A stretch of DNA of 56,700 nt from an uncultured Archangium sp. (GTDB lineage Bacteria; Myxococcota; Myxococcia; Myxococcales; Myxococcaceae): NCBI GenBank assembly GCA_903905455.1, contig CAIVGN010000065.1, positions 1-56,700 of the forward strand, written 5' to 3'. The notes under the pieces are model-generated. The model made no database searches. It saw only the letters and a list, made by a program, of their open reading frames with translations, and was not told where the DNA came from. Position numbers and translations under genes: made by a program. Each line of letters starts with the position of its first letter. The stretch's first letter is position 1. This document shows positions 30,106-38,962 of the stretch, piece after piece.

Positions 30106-33100
30106 ATGCTCAAGCTCGCGACCTTCGGCCTGGTGTGTCTGCTGTCCATGACCTTGGGTTGCGCGCGAACGCCTGAGTCCGCGGCCCCAGTCTCGGCCGC
30201 GGTGCCCTGCGTGGCTGGCGCGGGCGAAGACGGTGGGGTGTGCTCCCCGGGCCAGGTCTGCGGCTCCACCGGGTGCCGCGCCTGCCTCAGCAACGACGAA
30301 TGCGAGGGGGGCGCGAAGTGCTGCGCCGGCCAGTGCTCGCCGGTCGCCGCCTGCGCGGCCTGTTCCGCCGACCGCCAGTGCAGCACCGGCGAGGTGTGTT
30401 GTGGCGGCGCCTGCGTCGGTGGTGAGTGCTGTGCCGCCAGCGACTGCAACGGTCGGCGGTGCGAAGACCACCAGTGTGCCCCGGTGGCCTCGACCCGACC
30501 GTCTGCGGTGTCGTGCAGATCCAACGCCCAGTGTCCCGAGGGAAAGGCCTGCGTCGGAGGCGCCTGCGCTCCGTGCGCCGCTGACGCCCAGTGTGGCGCG
30601 GACGCGCGCTGCTGCGCCGGGGCCTGCGTGGCCGGCTCCTGCTGTGGCGATGCGGAGTGTGCGCGGGGCAAGTCCTGCGTGGGGAACTCCTGTGAGCGCT
30701 GCTCGGCGGACGTCGATTGCGGCTCCTCGGAGAAGTGTTGTGGTGGCTCGTGCGTTCCCGGCAACTGCTGCGGCAGCGGTGATTGCGAAGGGCGGGCCTG
30801 CCGACAGCATTCCTGCCAACCTTGCGCTGACTCGGCCCAGTGTGGTGACGGGCAGGTGTGCTGTGGTGGCCTGTGCAAGGCCGGGGCGTGCTGCTCGACC
30901 AACGACTGCCAGGCCGGCCAGGTGTGTCGCTCCGGTTCCTGCGAGGCGTGCCAGCGCGACGCCGAGTGCTCCACGGGATCACGGTGCATCCAGGGCGCCT
31001 GTATTCCTGACAGCGAATGTGGGGCGAACCTCGATTGTTCCGATGGCATGTGCACGGTGCGCGTCTTGCGACCCGTCGCCGTCGCCGCGCTCGGGGCCTC
31101 ATGCCAGCAGACGTCTGACTGCGGCTTCGCCGAGGTGTGCTGCGGCAATGTCTGCCTCAGCGGAGAGTGCTGCGGCGACGCGGAGTGCGCCGCGTTCGGC
31201 CTCCCATGTATTCAGAATGCCTGTCAGCCCTGTGCGGTCGATGCACAGTGTGGGGCAGGCCAGGTGTGCTGCAGTGGCAGTTGTCACGCGGGTGGTTGTT
31301 GTCCCGGCCAACTGTGCCCCTCGGGTCAGATCTGCAACGCCTACCAGTGTGCCGCCTGCGCCAACACGGCTGACTGTGGCCCCGGGCGGGTGTGCTGCAG
31401 CGGCGCGTGCCAGGACGGCAACTGCTGCACCAACGCCAACTGTGGGCAGTATGTCTGCCAGGGCAACTCGTGCGGCGCGTGCAACGCCGACGGCGACTGT
31501 GGCGCCAACGCCCGGTGCTGTAACGGCGCCTGCACGCCCAATGCTGCCTGCTGTGACAGTAACGATTGCCCCGCGGGCAAGGTCTGTCAGAACAATGCCT
31601 GCTCCAGTTGCGTGAACAACACCGACTGTGCCTCGGGCGACCGGTGCTGCAATGGTTCGTGTCGCCCCGGGAATTGCTGCACCACGGCCGATTGCCCAGG
31701 TGGCGCCACCTGCAACCCCAGTGGTTTTTGCGGTCTGTGCGCCTCCGACGCCCAGTGCGGTGCGGGCCAGAAGTGCTGTGCGGGCGCCTGCGTCAACGGT
31801 TCGTGTTGCAGCTCCACCGACTGTGCCTCGGGCCAGGTGTGTACCGGCAATTCGTGTGCTTCCTGCCAGTCGACACAAGATTGCGGGCGGGGCCAGATCT
31901 GCTGCAACGGTGGTTGTCAGACGGGGAACTGCTGTGTGCCCCCCGGCGCGGGACCCGCTACCGCCGATTGCAATGGGCTGATCTGCACGGGCAATGTCTG
32001 TACGCAATGCACCTCTGATACCGAGTGTGGCTCGGGTTCGAAATGCTGTCGCGGGGCCTGTTACGCCGGGGCTGTCTGTTGCAGCTCGACCGATTGCCCC
32101 GGGAGCCTGGCCTGCGTGCAGGGGGCCTGCTCGAGCTGCACTGCCGATTCGCAGTGCGGCGCGCTCAGTTGCTGTGATGACGATGGCGCCGGTCCCCTGC
32201 CGGGGCGCTGCAAGGCGTTCTGCTCCATCACCCAGACCTACAGCAACCTCGCCACCTTCAACCAGGGTACCTACAACGGCACCGTCGCCGCCGGCAGCAC
32301 CTTGAACCCTGCCTGTGCCGGCGCGCTGTGCTGGGCCGGTGAGAACGTGGTCATCAGCGTGCCCTACCTGTGGGTTCCCAACACCGGCGACGGCAAACTG
32401 TATCGCTACAACGTCAACACCGGAGCGATGGTCGGCGGCTTCAACGCCGGCGTGGTGTCCGGCTGGCCCGTGGACACTGGCACGGCCCCCGGGGCCAATA
32501 TCTCTCGCACCTCGGTCAACCCCTTCGACGCCACGGTCTGGGTCGCCGACCGCGATGGGCCGGGCGGCGGCGGGCTGGCGCACCTCGACTACGAGGGCCG
32601 CATGCTTTGTTATGTCCGGGTCAGCGGCGGCCCGCGGGCCGTGGCCACCGATGCCCAGGGCAATGCGTGGGTGGGCTCCTATTCCCCGGGGGTGCTTTAC
32701 AAGTACTCGGGGTCCGAGTTCGAACCCGGCAACGCCAACCCCAAGCAATGCAAGCTGATGGGCGCTCCCATTTCCCTCCCGGGAAACCCCTACGGGGCGG
32801 CCGCCGACAACAACAACTGGATCTGGGTCCAGGCGGGCGCGAGCAACATCATCGCCATCAACGCCAACACCGGGGCGTTGGAGAAACACTACAACGCCGG
32901 TTGCGCGCCCTACGGCATCACCGTGGACCAGGATTACGTCTGGATGGGGTGCTACGGCAGCAGCAACGTCAGCCGGTTGAGGAAGTCGGACGGCCACGTC
33001 GACCTCGCCGCGACCGGCGCCAACCCCCGCGGCATCGCGACCTCGGCCGACGGCTTCGTCTACGCCGGCGGCAACAACAACCAGGTGTTCAAGATCAATC

Positions 33101-33642
33101 GAAACACCATGGCGTTCTCGACGATCACCGTCCCGCTCTCGGCCGCCATCACCGTCGCCGTGGACAGCTCCAACCGGGTGTGGGCCGTCGACTACTATGG
33201 TCCGGTCGTCCGCATCGACACCAACGGCAGCCAGACCACCTTCGGCAGCGGGGGAAAAGCCCAGTACGTGTACACCGACCTGACCGGCCAGCAGACCGTC
33301 AACGCCGGGCTCACCCCGGGCCTGTGGAACGTCGTCAATGACGCCAACTACGCGACCCCGCACTGGACGCGGTTGAACCTGACCACCATCAAGCCGGCGG
33401 GCACCACCGTCTCGGCCCGCGTCCGCGTGGCCTCTTCCCAGCCCGCCCTCGCCACCACCCCGTGGTGGAACGGGCTGCTCCCGGCCGGCCAGTACCGGCT
33501 CGAGACGACCGGCCAGATCAGGCTCGACGACATCGCCGGGCTGCCCGCGGCGCGCTTCATCGAGGTCGAGGTGAAGCTGACGACCACCTCCGACACCGTG
33601 ACGCCCGTGGTCCAGTCCGTCTCTGCTTCCTGGGCCCCTTGA
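30106..33642 (+). CDS. Giant cysteine-repeat lipoprotein with C-terminal beta-propeller (Cys-rich protein 1)
   Basis: The 1178-residue protein starts with an N-terminal signal (MLKLATFGLVCLLSMTLGC), a lipobox-like end. Residues ~35-706 are about 16 tandem ~42-residue units of the form CxxDxQCxxGxxCCxGxCxxGxCCxxxDCxxGxxCxxNxCxxC; two units are degenerate, near 470-540 in nucleotide register 30510 and 30960. With about ten cysteines each they must form dense disulfides. Residues ~730-1060 show repeated strands such as WVPNTGDGKLYRYNVNTG, ATDAQGNAWVGSYSPGVLY and VDSSNRVWAVDYYG, a streptogramin-lyase/NHL-like propeller. The last ~110 residues form a beta-rich tail. The unit recalls Dickkopf/EB-type Cys domains, but I claim no homology. 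It sits between a prepilin and the secretion core, so it is probably exported or displayed by that system. Confidence 0.8.
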   Translation: MLKLATFGLVCLLSMTLGCARTPESAAPVSAAVPCVAGAGEDGGVCSPGQVCGSTGCRACLSNDECEGGAKCCAGQCSPVAACAACSADRQCSTGEVCCGGACVGGECCAASDCNGRRCEDHQCAPVASTRPSAVSCRSNAQCPEGKACVGGACAPCAADAQCGADARCCAGACVAGSCCGDAECARGKSCVGNSCERCSADVDCGSSEKCCGGSCVPGNCCGSGDCEGRACRQHSCQPCADSAQCGDGQVCCGGLCKAGACCSTNDCQAGQVCRSGSCEACQRDAECSTGSRCIQGACIPDSECGANLDCSDGMCTVRVLRPVAVAALGASCQQTSDCGFAEVCCGNVCLSGECCGDAECAAFGLPCIQNACQPCAVDAQCGAGQVCCSGSCHAGGCCPGQLCPSGQICNAYQCAACANTADCGPGRVCCSGACQDGNCCTNANCGQYVCQGNSCGACNADGDCGANARCCNGACTPNAACCDSNDCPAGKVCQNNACSSCVNNTDCASGDRCCNGSCRPGNCCTTADCPGGATCNPSGFCGLCASDAQCGAGQKCCAGACVNGSCCSSTDCASGQVCTGNSCASCQSTQDCGRGQICCNGGCQTGNCCVPPGAGPATADCNGLICTGNVCTQCTSDTECGSGSKCCRGACYAGAVCCSSTDCPGSLACVQGACSSCTADSQCGALSCCDDDGAGPLPGRCKAFCSITQTYSNLATFNQGTYNGTVAAGSTLNPACAGALCWAGENVVISVPYLWVPNTGDGKLYRYNVNTGAMVGGFNAGVVSGWPVDTGTAPGANISRTSVNPFDATVWVADRDGPGGGGLAHLDYEGRMLCYVRVSGGPRAVATDAQGNAWVGSYSPGVLYKYSGSEFEPGNANPKQCKLMGAPISLPGNPYGAAADNNNWIWVQAGASNIIAINANTGALEKHYNAGCAPYGITVDQDYVWMGCYGSSNVSRLRKSDGHVDLAATGANPRGIATSADGFVYAGGNNNQVFKINRNTMAFSTITVPLSAAITVAVDSSNRVWAVDYYGPVVRIDTNGSQTTFGSGGKAQYVYTDLTGQQTVNAGLTPGLWNVVNDANYATPHWTRLNLTTIKPAGTTVSARVRVASSQPALATTPWWNGLLPAGQYRLETTGQIRLDDIAGLPAARFIEVEVKLTTTSDTVTPVVQSVSASWAP
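30241..32223 (+). repeat. Tandem ~126-bp coding repeats (ten-cysteine units) in Cys-rich protein 1
   Basis: About 16 units, each roughly 42 codons, with conserved CC-x-G-x-C and CC spacing at the protein level. Neighbouring units differ a lot in DNA sequence, so they are old duplications and not a recent satellite. Units at about 30525 and 30960 have lost the double cysteine. Confidence 0.8.
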
Positions 33643-33671
33643 ACACCACCGCCCCCCGTCACGACCCAGCC

Positions 33672-36600
33672 ATGCCGCGCTCTGCCCACTCCCCCCAGTT
33701 CTCCGTTCTCCTGTGCGCGCTGTGTTGGTCGCTCCTTGGCCTGACGGGCTGCAAGACCGAAGCTGGTCCCGACGCCGGCTCCGGCTCGAAGTGTGACGTC
33801 GCCTCGTGTGCCACGGGCCAGGTGTGCAGCCTGCTGGGGTGCCGCGACTGCCGCCAGGACAAGGAATGCGGTGCCGACTCGAGGTGCTGTGCCGGCCGCT
33901 GCGTGCAGGGCGATTGCTGCGCCGGGGCTGACTGTGGTGGCGGCACGGTTTGCGCCGACTACCAGTGCTCGGCCTGCACCTCCGACCTGCAGTGCGCTGC
34001 CGGCGACCGCTGCTGTGGCGGGGCGTGCGTGACGGCCGAGTGCTGCACCAGCCCGGTCAGCGCCACCTGTGGCGGTGGGCCCTGCATCGGCGTCGATGGG
34101 GGTGGTGGTGCCTGCCTGCCTTGCTCCGACGACGGCCAGTGCGGCATCGGCAAGTGCTGTCCCCGCCTCGACGGCGGCACGGCCGCCTGCGTCACCGGGG
34201 ACTGCTGCGGTTCGTCTGACTGTGGCTCCGGTGGGTCCTGCATCGACAACTCCTGCAAGTCGTGCGTGGGGGACACCGATTGTGCCGGCGGCAAGTGCTG
34301 CAACAACCGCTGCCGGCCGGGCGCCACCTGCTGCTCCGGGTCCGACTGCGCGCCCAACACCGCGTGCCTGCTGGGGGCGTGCCGCGCGTGCACCTCCAAC
34401 GACGAGTGCGGCGCCGATGCCGTGTGCTGCGGCGGATCCTGCAAGCAGGGCAACTGCTGCGCGACGCCGGAGTGCGGCGTCGACCTGCAATGCGTGGGGA
34501 ACACCTGCGTCGCCTGCGGCGCGGACTCGGACTGTGGCCAGGGCAAGAAGTGCTGTGCCGGCCGCTGCGAAACGGGAGACTGCTGCGGTTCGGCAGACTG
34601 CGCCGGCGCGGTGTGTGTGAACAACGCTTGCCGCAACTGCGCCACTGACGCCCAGTGCGCCAACGGCCGTTGCTGCAACGGCGTGTGCCAGTCGGGCGCG
34701 GCCTGCTGCGCGTCTTCGGAGTGCCCAGACGCGAAGGCCTGCATCGGGGGGGCCTGCGCGGTCTGCACGTCCGATGTGCAATGTGGGGGGGGGGCCAGGT
34801 GCTGCAACGGGGCGTGCCGGGTGGGTGATTGCTGCGGCGACTCGCAGTGCGGCGTGGCCCAGTTCTGCGTCGACAACCGGTGCTCGGCTTGTTCCACCAA
34901 CGCCCAGTGCGGCGCCGGCAACGTGTGCTGCGCGGGGCAGTGCAAGGCCGGGCAGTGCTGTGGGGCTGGAGACTGTTCCCAGGGCGCGCTCTGCACCAAC
35001 AACGCCTGCGTCCCGTGCGCTTCCGACGCGCAGTGCGGTGGTGCCGCGGTCTGCTGCAATGGGAGTTGCGTCGTGGGCACCTGCTGCACCGCGGCGCAGT
35101 GCGGCGGTGCCGCGTGTCTGAACAACAGTTGTGATGCCTGCGTGGTTGATGCCCAGTGCGTGGGCGCCGACGGTGGTTCGGGTGGCAAGTGCTGCAACGG
35201 CGGGTGTCGGCCCGACGCGAACTGTTGCTCGAACAGCGACTGCCCGGGTGGAGCCTGCCTCAATGGCGTCTGCGGTGGCTGCTCCACCGATTCTGACTGC
35301 TCGACGGGTCAACAGTGCTGCGCCGGCACTTGTGCCGCAGGCGTGTGTTGCCAATCGGCAGACTGCGCGGCCGGTCAGGTCTGCGCCAACGGCCAGTGTG
35401 GCACTTGCTCCGATGACGCGCAGTGCTCGCCGGGGAGCCGGTGCTGTGGTGGGGCCTGCACCACCGCCCAATGCTGTTCTGGCGCCGATTGCCCGGGGGG
35501 CCTGTGCATGGCTGGCCAGTGCGCCGCCTGCACCCAGGACAGCCAGTGCGGGGCGGGCCAGAAGTGCTGCGGCGGTTCGTGTTCGACGGGCACCTGCTGC
35601 ACCGCGGCCGACTGTGGCGGTGGGGCCTGCGTGGGCCACAGTTGCGCCAGTTGTTCGGGCACCAATTCCTCGTGCAGCACCCAGGACGGTGGCGCGGGCC
35701 GCTGCTGCGGTGGCGGGTGCTTGCCGGGCAGTTGCTGTTCGGCCGACGACTGCGCCACGGGCCAGGTGTGTGCAGGTGGTGCCTGCCGGAGCTGCCAGTC
35801 CGATCTCGAGTGCGGCGCGGGCCTGAGCTGCTGCAACGGCGCCTGCTCGGCCGCGGCGTGCTGCGGCGCGAAGGACTGCCCGGCGGGCGAAGTGTGCAAG
35901 GCGGGTGACTGCCAGTCGTGCAACAACGCGCTCCAGTGCCCCGCAGGTTGGAAGTGCTGCGGCGGCACGTGCAGCCCCGCGGCCTGTTGTGTGGGCACCG
36001 ACTGCCCCAGCGGCGTCTGTTCCAACGGGGCCTGCGAGTCCTGCACTTCCGACTCGCAGTGCTCGGCGGGGAACAAGTGCTGCAACGGAACCTGCAAGCA
36101 GGGCACCTGTTGCAACAGCGCCGACTGCGGCGGCGCGGCGTGCTTCAACAACAGCTGCCAGACGTGCAGCGCGACCGCCCCGTGCGCCGCAGACCAGGTG
36201 TGCTGCAACGGGTCGTGCCTGCCTGGAGACTGTTGCAACAGCGCCGGCTGCCTCCCGGTGCGGCCGGTCTGCCTGGCCGGACGGTGCGAGCAGTGCACCA
36301 GCAACGCCCAGTGCGGCACGGGCAAGGTGTGTTGCGGAGGCCAGTGCCTGGCTGGCAGTTGCTGCGAAGGCGCTGACTGTGGCCCCGGGCAGGCCTGCAG
36401 GAACCACGTGTGCGGGGTGTGCTTCAGCGACAGCCAGTGCGCGACCGGGGAGGTCTGCTGCAACAACCAATGCAAGGCCGGCAGTTGCTGCACCGTGGGC
36501 GAATGCGCGGGGCTGACCTGCTCGGGCTTCGAGTGCGCGGCCTGCACCGCGTCGACGCAGTGTGGCGCCGGCAACCAGTGCTGCGGTGGTGATTGCCAGT

Positions 36601-37385
36601 CGGGCGCCTGCTGCGCGGCCAGCGACTGCAGTGGCGGCGCGGTGTGCGCGGGTGGGGCCTGCCAGCCCTGCCAGACCTCCGAGTCCTGTGGCGCGGGCAA
36701 GGTGTGCTGCTCCGGCGCGTGCGTGGCCGGTCAGTGCTGCTCGAACGCCGAATGTGGGGGGGGCCAGGCGTGCCTCAACAAGCAGTGCTCCGACTGCACC
36801 ACCGACCAGCAGTGCGGGGGCGGCAGCCGCTGCTGCTCGGGCCGTTGCGTGACGGGCGACTGCTGCCAGAACCCTGACTGCCCGGCCGGTGCGACCTGCA
36901 CCAACAACAGCTGCAGCAGCTGCCAACTCGACGCGGAGTGCCCGGCGGGGTTCCTGTGCTGCAACGGGGGCTGCAAGCGCGGCGACTGCTGCACCACGGC
37001 CACCTGCGCGGGCCGCGTCTGCACGGGGAACGAGTGCCAGGCCTGCACCAACTCCGCCCAGTGCGGCAGCGGCTCCGTCTGCTGCAACGGGCTGTGTGCT
37101 GCGGGGAGCTGCTGCAACGCGGCGGACTGCCCCGGGGGCCAGCAGTGCCGGGGGAACCAGTGCGTGGCCTGTTCGGGCGACGCCGACTGCGGCTCGGGCT
37201 CGGTCTGCTGCGGTGGGAGCTGCGTGGCAGGCTCCTGCTGTACCTCGCAGGACTGCCTGGGGGCCCAGGCCGGCGGGGCGTGCCTCGGCCATCGCTGCGA
37301 GCCGTGCGCAACGAACAGTCAATGTGGTTCACGAATGTCGTGCTGTGACGGTGGCTCGTGCGCGGTGCAGGGCGCGTGTCGCTGA
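33672..37385 (+). CDS. Giant cysteine-repeat lipoprotein (Cys-rich protein 2)
   Basis: From ATG at 33672 the product has 1237 residues. A signal peptide ends in LLGLTGC, a good lipobox, so it should be anchored by lipid. Almost all the rest, ~40-1237, is 27 full units plus a shortened last one of the same ~42-residue, ten-cysteine repeat as the preceding gene (example core: CGAGNVCCAGQCKAGQCC). There is no propeller domain. The longer open frame begins inside the previous gene and is not used. The two genes are 29 bp apart and must be co-expressed. A protein this rich in cysteine needs periplasmic oxidation, and could form an extended rigid rod or mesh. The tract of ten G at 34785-34794 lies in frame and may be prone to slippage. 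Confidence 0.82.
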   Translation: MPRSAHSPQFSVLLCALCWSLLGLTGCKTEAGPDAGSGSKCDVASCATGQVCSLLGCRDCRQDKECGADSRCCAGRCVQGDCCAGADCGGGTVCADYQCSACTSDLQCAAGDRCCGGACVTAECCTSPVSATCGGGPCIGVDGGGGACLPCSDDGQCGIGKCCPRLDGGTAACVTGDCCGSSDCGSGGSCIDNSCKSCVGDTDCAGGKCCNNRCRPGATCCSGSDCAPNTACLLGACRACTSNDECGADAVCCGGSCKQGNCCATPECGVDLQCVGNTCVACGADSDCGQGKKCCAGRCETGDCCGSADCAGAVCVNNACRNCATDAQCANGRCCNGVCQSGAACCASSECPDAKACIGGACAVCTSDVQCGGGARCCNGACRVGDCCGDSQCGVAQFCVDNRCSACSTNAQCGAGNVCCAGQCKAGQCCGAGDCSQGALCTNNACVPCASDAQCGGAAVCCNGSCVVGTCCTAAQCGGAACLNNSCDACVVDAQCVGADGGSGGKCCNGGCRPDANCCSNSDCPGGACLNGVCGGCSTDSDCSTGQQCCAGTCAAGVCCQSADCAAGQVCANGQCGTCSDDAQCSPGSRCCGGACTTAQCCSGADCPGGLCMAGQCAACTQDSQCGAGQKCCGGSCSTGTCCTAADCGGGACVGHSCASCSGTNSSCSTQDGGAGRCCGGGCLPGSCCSADDCATGQVCAGGACRSCQSDLECGAGLSCCNGACSAAACCGAKDCPAGEVCKAGDCQSCNNALQCPAGWKCCGGTCSPAACCVGTDCPSGVCSNGACESCTSDSQCSAGNKCCNGTCKQGTCCNSADCGGAACFNNSCQTCSATAPCAADQVCCNGSCLPGDCCNSAGCLPVRPVCLAGRCEQCTSNAQCGTGKVCCGGQCLAGSCCEGADCGPGQACRNHVCGVCFSDSQCATGEVCCNNQCKAGSCCTVGECAGLTCSGFECAACTASTQCGAGNQCCGGDCQSGACCAASDCSGGAVCAGGACQPCQTSESCGAGKVCCSGACVAGQCCSNAECGGGQACLNKQCSDCTTDQQCGGGSRCCSGRCVTGDCCQNPDCPAGATCTNNSCSSCQLDAECPAGFLCCNGGCKRGDCCTTATCAGRVCTGNECQACTNSAQCGSGSVCCNGLCAAGSCCNAADCPGGQQCRGNQCVACSGDADCGSGSVCCGGSCVAGSCCTSQDCLGAQAGGACLGHRCEPCATNSQCGSRMSCCDGGSCAVQGACR
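33790..37384 (+). repeat. Tandem ~126-bp coding repeats (ten-cysteine units) in Cys-rich protein 2
   Basis: Twenty-seven full units and one partial, about 42 codons each; unit length varies a little (a Gly-rich insert near 34090, an insert near 35670). Codon use differs freely between units, so selection has kept the amino-acid spacing and not the DNA. Confidence 0.82.
34785..34794 (+). repeat. Homopolymer tract of ten G inside Cys-rich protein 2
   Basis: The sequence TGTGGGGGGGGGGCC reads Cys-Gly-Gly-Gly-Ala. Ten G is the longest G run I saw in the window; an eight-G run lies in the same gene at 36756-36763. Gain or loss of one base would shift the frame and end the protein early. It is also a place where the assembly could be wrong. 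Confidence 0.7.
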
Positions 37386-37413
37386 CTACGGCCGGAAGAG
37401 GAGCTCAAAGAAC

Positions 37414-38952
37414 ATGAACAGCGTGAGATGGGGCCTTCGAATGGCCGGGCTGGGGCTGGTGGTGTTGTCGGCAGCGCACGCCGAGGCGCCGTCCTTTCAG
37501 GCGGAGCGTCTGGCCACCGGTGCCGTCCCCGCGGAGGAGGAGGGCGCCGCCGCGCGCCTGGCCCGGGCGAAGATCACCATCCGGGGCAACGACCTGCCCC
37601 TGGGCACGGTGCTCAACCAGATCGCCCGCTCGGCGCGGTTGTCACTGGTGGTCGACAAGGACGTTCGCAGCGAGACCCGGGTCGCGGCGGTCGACCTCGA
37701 CGGCGCCGCGCTCGACGCGGCCCTCTCGGTGGTGCTCACCCCCCTGGGCTACAGCTTCGCGGTCGATCCCGAGCGCAACTTCCTGCGGGTCTTCGTCTAC
37801 GCGGTGAACACCTTCAAGGTGTCCATGCCGGTGGTGGTGCAGAACTGGTCCACGGGCATCTCCAACGGTGACCCGGCCAGCGGTGGGGCGGCCGGCGGCA
37901 GCGGCGGGCTCGGCGCCCGCATCGCGTTGTCCACCCGCTCGGACACCAACGGGCTCTGGGAAGAGGTAGAGAAGTCCATGGGTCGCCTGCTGCAGACCGA
38001 CGCCGCCGCGGCCGCCCCCAAGGAGGGCCAGTCCCAGCGCCCGGAGCTGGGCTCGTTCTCGGTCAACCGGGTCGCCGGGTTCGTCACCGTGCGGGCGCTG
38101 CCCACCGTGATGCCCACCGTGGAGTCCTACTTCCAGGCGCTGGAGCAGGAGATGGGGCGCAGCGTGACCATCGAGGTCAAGGTGATGCAGGTCGATCTGC
38201 TCAACGACAAGGCGGGCGGGGTGGACTGGAGCCTCGCCTCGGTGGCGCTGGGGCCGGTGATGCTCTCGGCCGGGACCAGCCTCGGGTCGACGGCCAGCAA
38301 CCAGATCTTCAACGGGCAGACGGCCGGCGCCGCGGCGCCCTTCGTGCGCATCTCCGGTCGCGCCGGAGACGCCTTCATCAAGGCCCTCGAGCAGCAGGGC
38401 AAGGTGAAGGTGCTGGCGCAACCCACCATGGCCCTGGGGAACAACCTCCCCTCGATCCTCGAGCTGGCCGAGGTGCGCAGCTACGTCGACCAGGTCACCA
38501 CCACCGTGGTGATGGGCAGCGGGGCGCAGACCGCGGTGCGCACCGCCACCGTTTCCAACGGGCTGATCATCTCGATGATGCCCCGCGTGCTCGACCACGG
38601 GGAGGTGTCCATCGCCCTGGGGTTGATCCTGCAAGAGGTGCTCGGCATCGAGACCTTCGCCTTCGCCGGAGGCGCGGTGCAATTGCCCAACACCTCGCGG
38701 CGCAGCTACAGCGGCGTGGTGCGTGCCAAGCTGAACGAGACCCTGGTCATGGGCGGGCTCATCACCACCCGCAAGGAAGAGCGGTCGAAGGGCGTTCCGT
38801 TCCTCGCCAAGATCCCCATCCTCGGCATCTTGTTCGGGACCAAGGAAGGCGTCGACCGGAAGTCGGAGCTGATCCTCACCGTGACCCCGCGTGAGATCCA
38901 GACGTCGGCAGCGGCGGCGGTCCCGCTGCGGCTCGAACCTCAAGCAGAGTGA
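37414..38952 (+). CDS. Secretin of the MshL/PilN (type IVb pilus) subfamily
   Basis: The 512-residue protein has a signal peptide ending VLSAAHA (~23). A short STN-type N domain follows (~45-120, ITIRGNDLPLGTVLNQIARSARLSLVVDKDV). A Gly/Ala-rich middle (~145-200) has the type IVb pattern of a serine-free linker followed by NGLWEEVEKSMGRLL. The C-terminal secretin domain (~230-500) begins with RSVTIEVKVMQVDL...GGVDW and ends with VPFLAKIPILGILFGTKE and LILTVTPREI, the hallmark beta-lip sequences. It should form the outer-membrane channel. It lacks the N1/N2 repeats of full GspD, so it is closer to MSHA-pilus MshL. The ATG has AGGAGCT upstream; the gap to Cys-rich protein 2 is 28 bp. Confidence 0.87.
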   Translation: MNSVRWGLRMAGLGLVVLSAAHAEAPSFQAERLATGAVPAEEEGAAARLARAKITIRGNDLPLGTVLNQIARSARLSLVVDKDVRSETRVAAVDLDGAALDAALSVVLTPLGYSFAVDPERNFLRVFVYAVNTFKVSMPVVVQNWSTGISNGDPASGGAAGGSGGLGARIALSTRSDTNGLWEEVEKSMGRLLQTDAAAAAPKEGQSQRPELGSFSVNRVAGFVTVRALPTVMPTVESYFQALEQEMGRSVTIEVKVMQVDLLNDKAGGVDWSLASVALGPVMLSAGTSLGSTASNQIFNGQTAGAAAPFVRISGRAGDAFIKALEQQGKVKVLAQPTMALGNNLPSILELAEVRSYVDQVTTTVVMGSGAQTAVRTATVSNGLIISMMPRVLDHGEVSIALGLILQEVLGIETFAFAGGAVQLPNTSRRSYSGVVRAKLNETLVMGGLITTRKEERSKGVPFLAKIPILGILFGTKEGVDRKSELILTVTPREIQTSAAAAVPLRLEPQAE

Positions 38953-38962
38953 GGAGACGCGG

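Noticed and set aside
33348-37322. Minus-strand open frame of 1324 codons antisense to Cys-rich protein 2
   Set aside because: It mirrors the cysteine/glycine repeat (TGC/GGC read backwards gives GCA/GCC, hence alanine-rich text), has no ribosome site and no recognisable domain. The plus strand has signal peptide, lipobox and conserved repeat spacing.
30241-37384. Regular ~126-bp periodicity considered as a CRISPR or satellite array
   Set aside because: Periodicity is at protein level in one open frame; DNA units differ strongly and there are no constant repeats with variable spacers.
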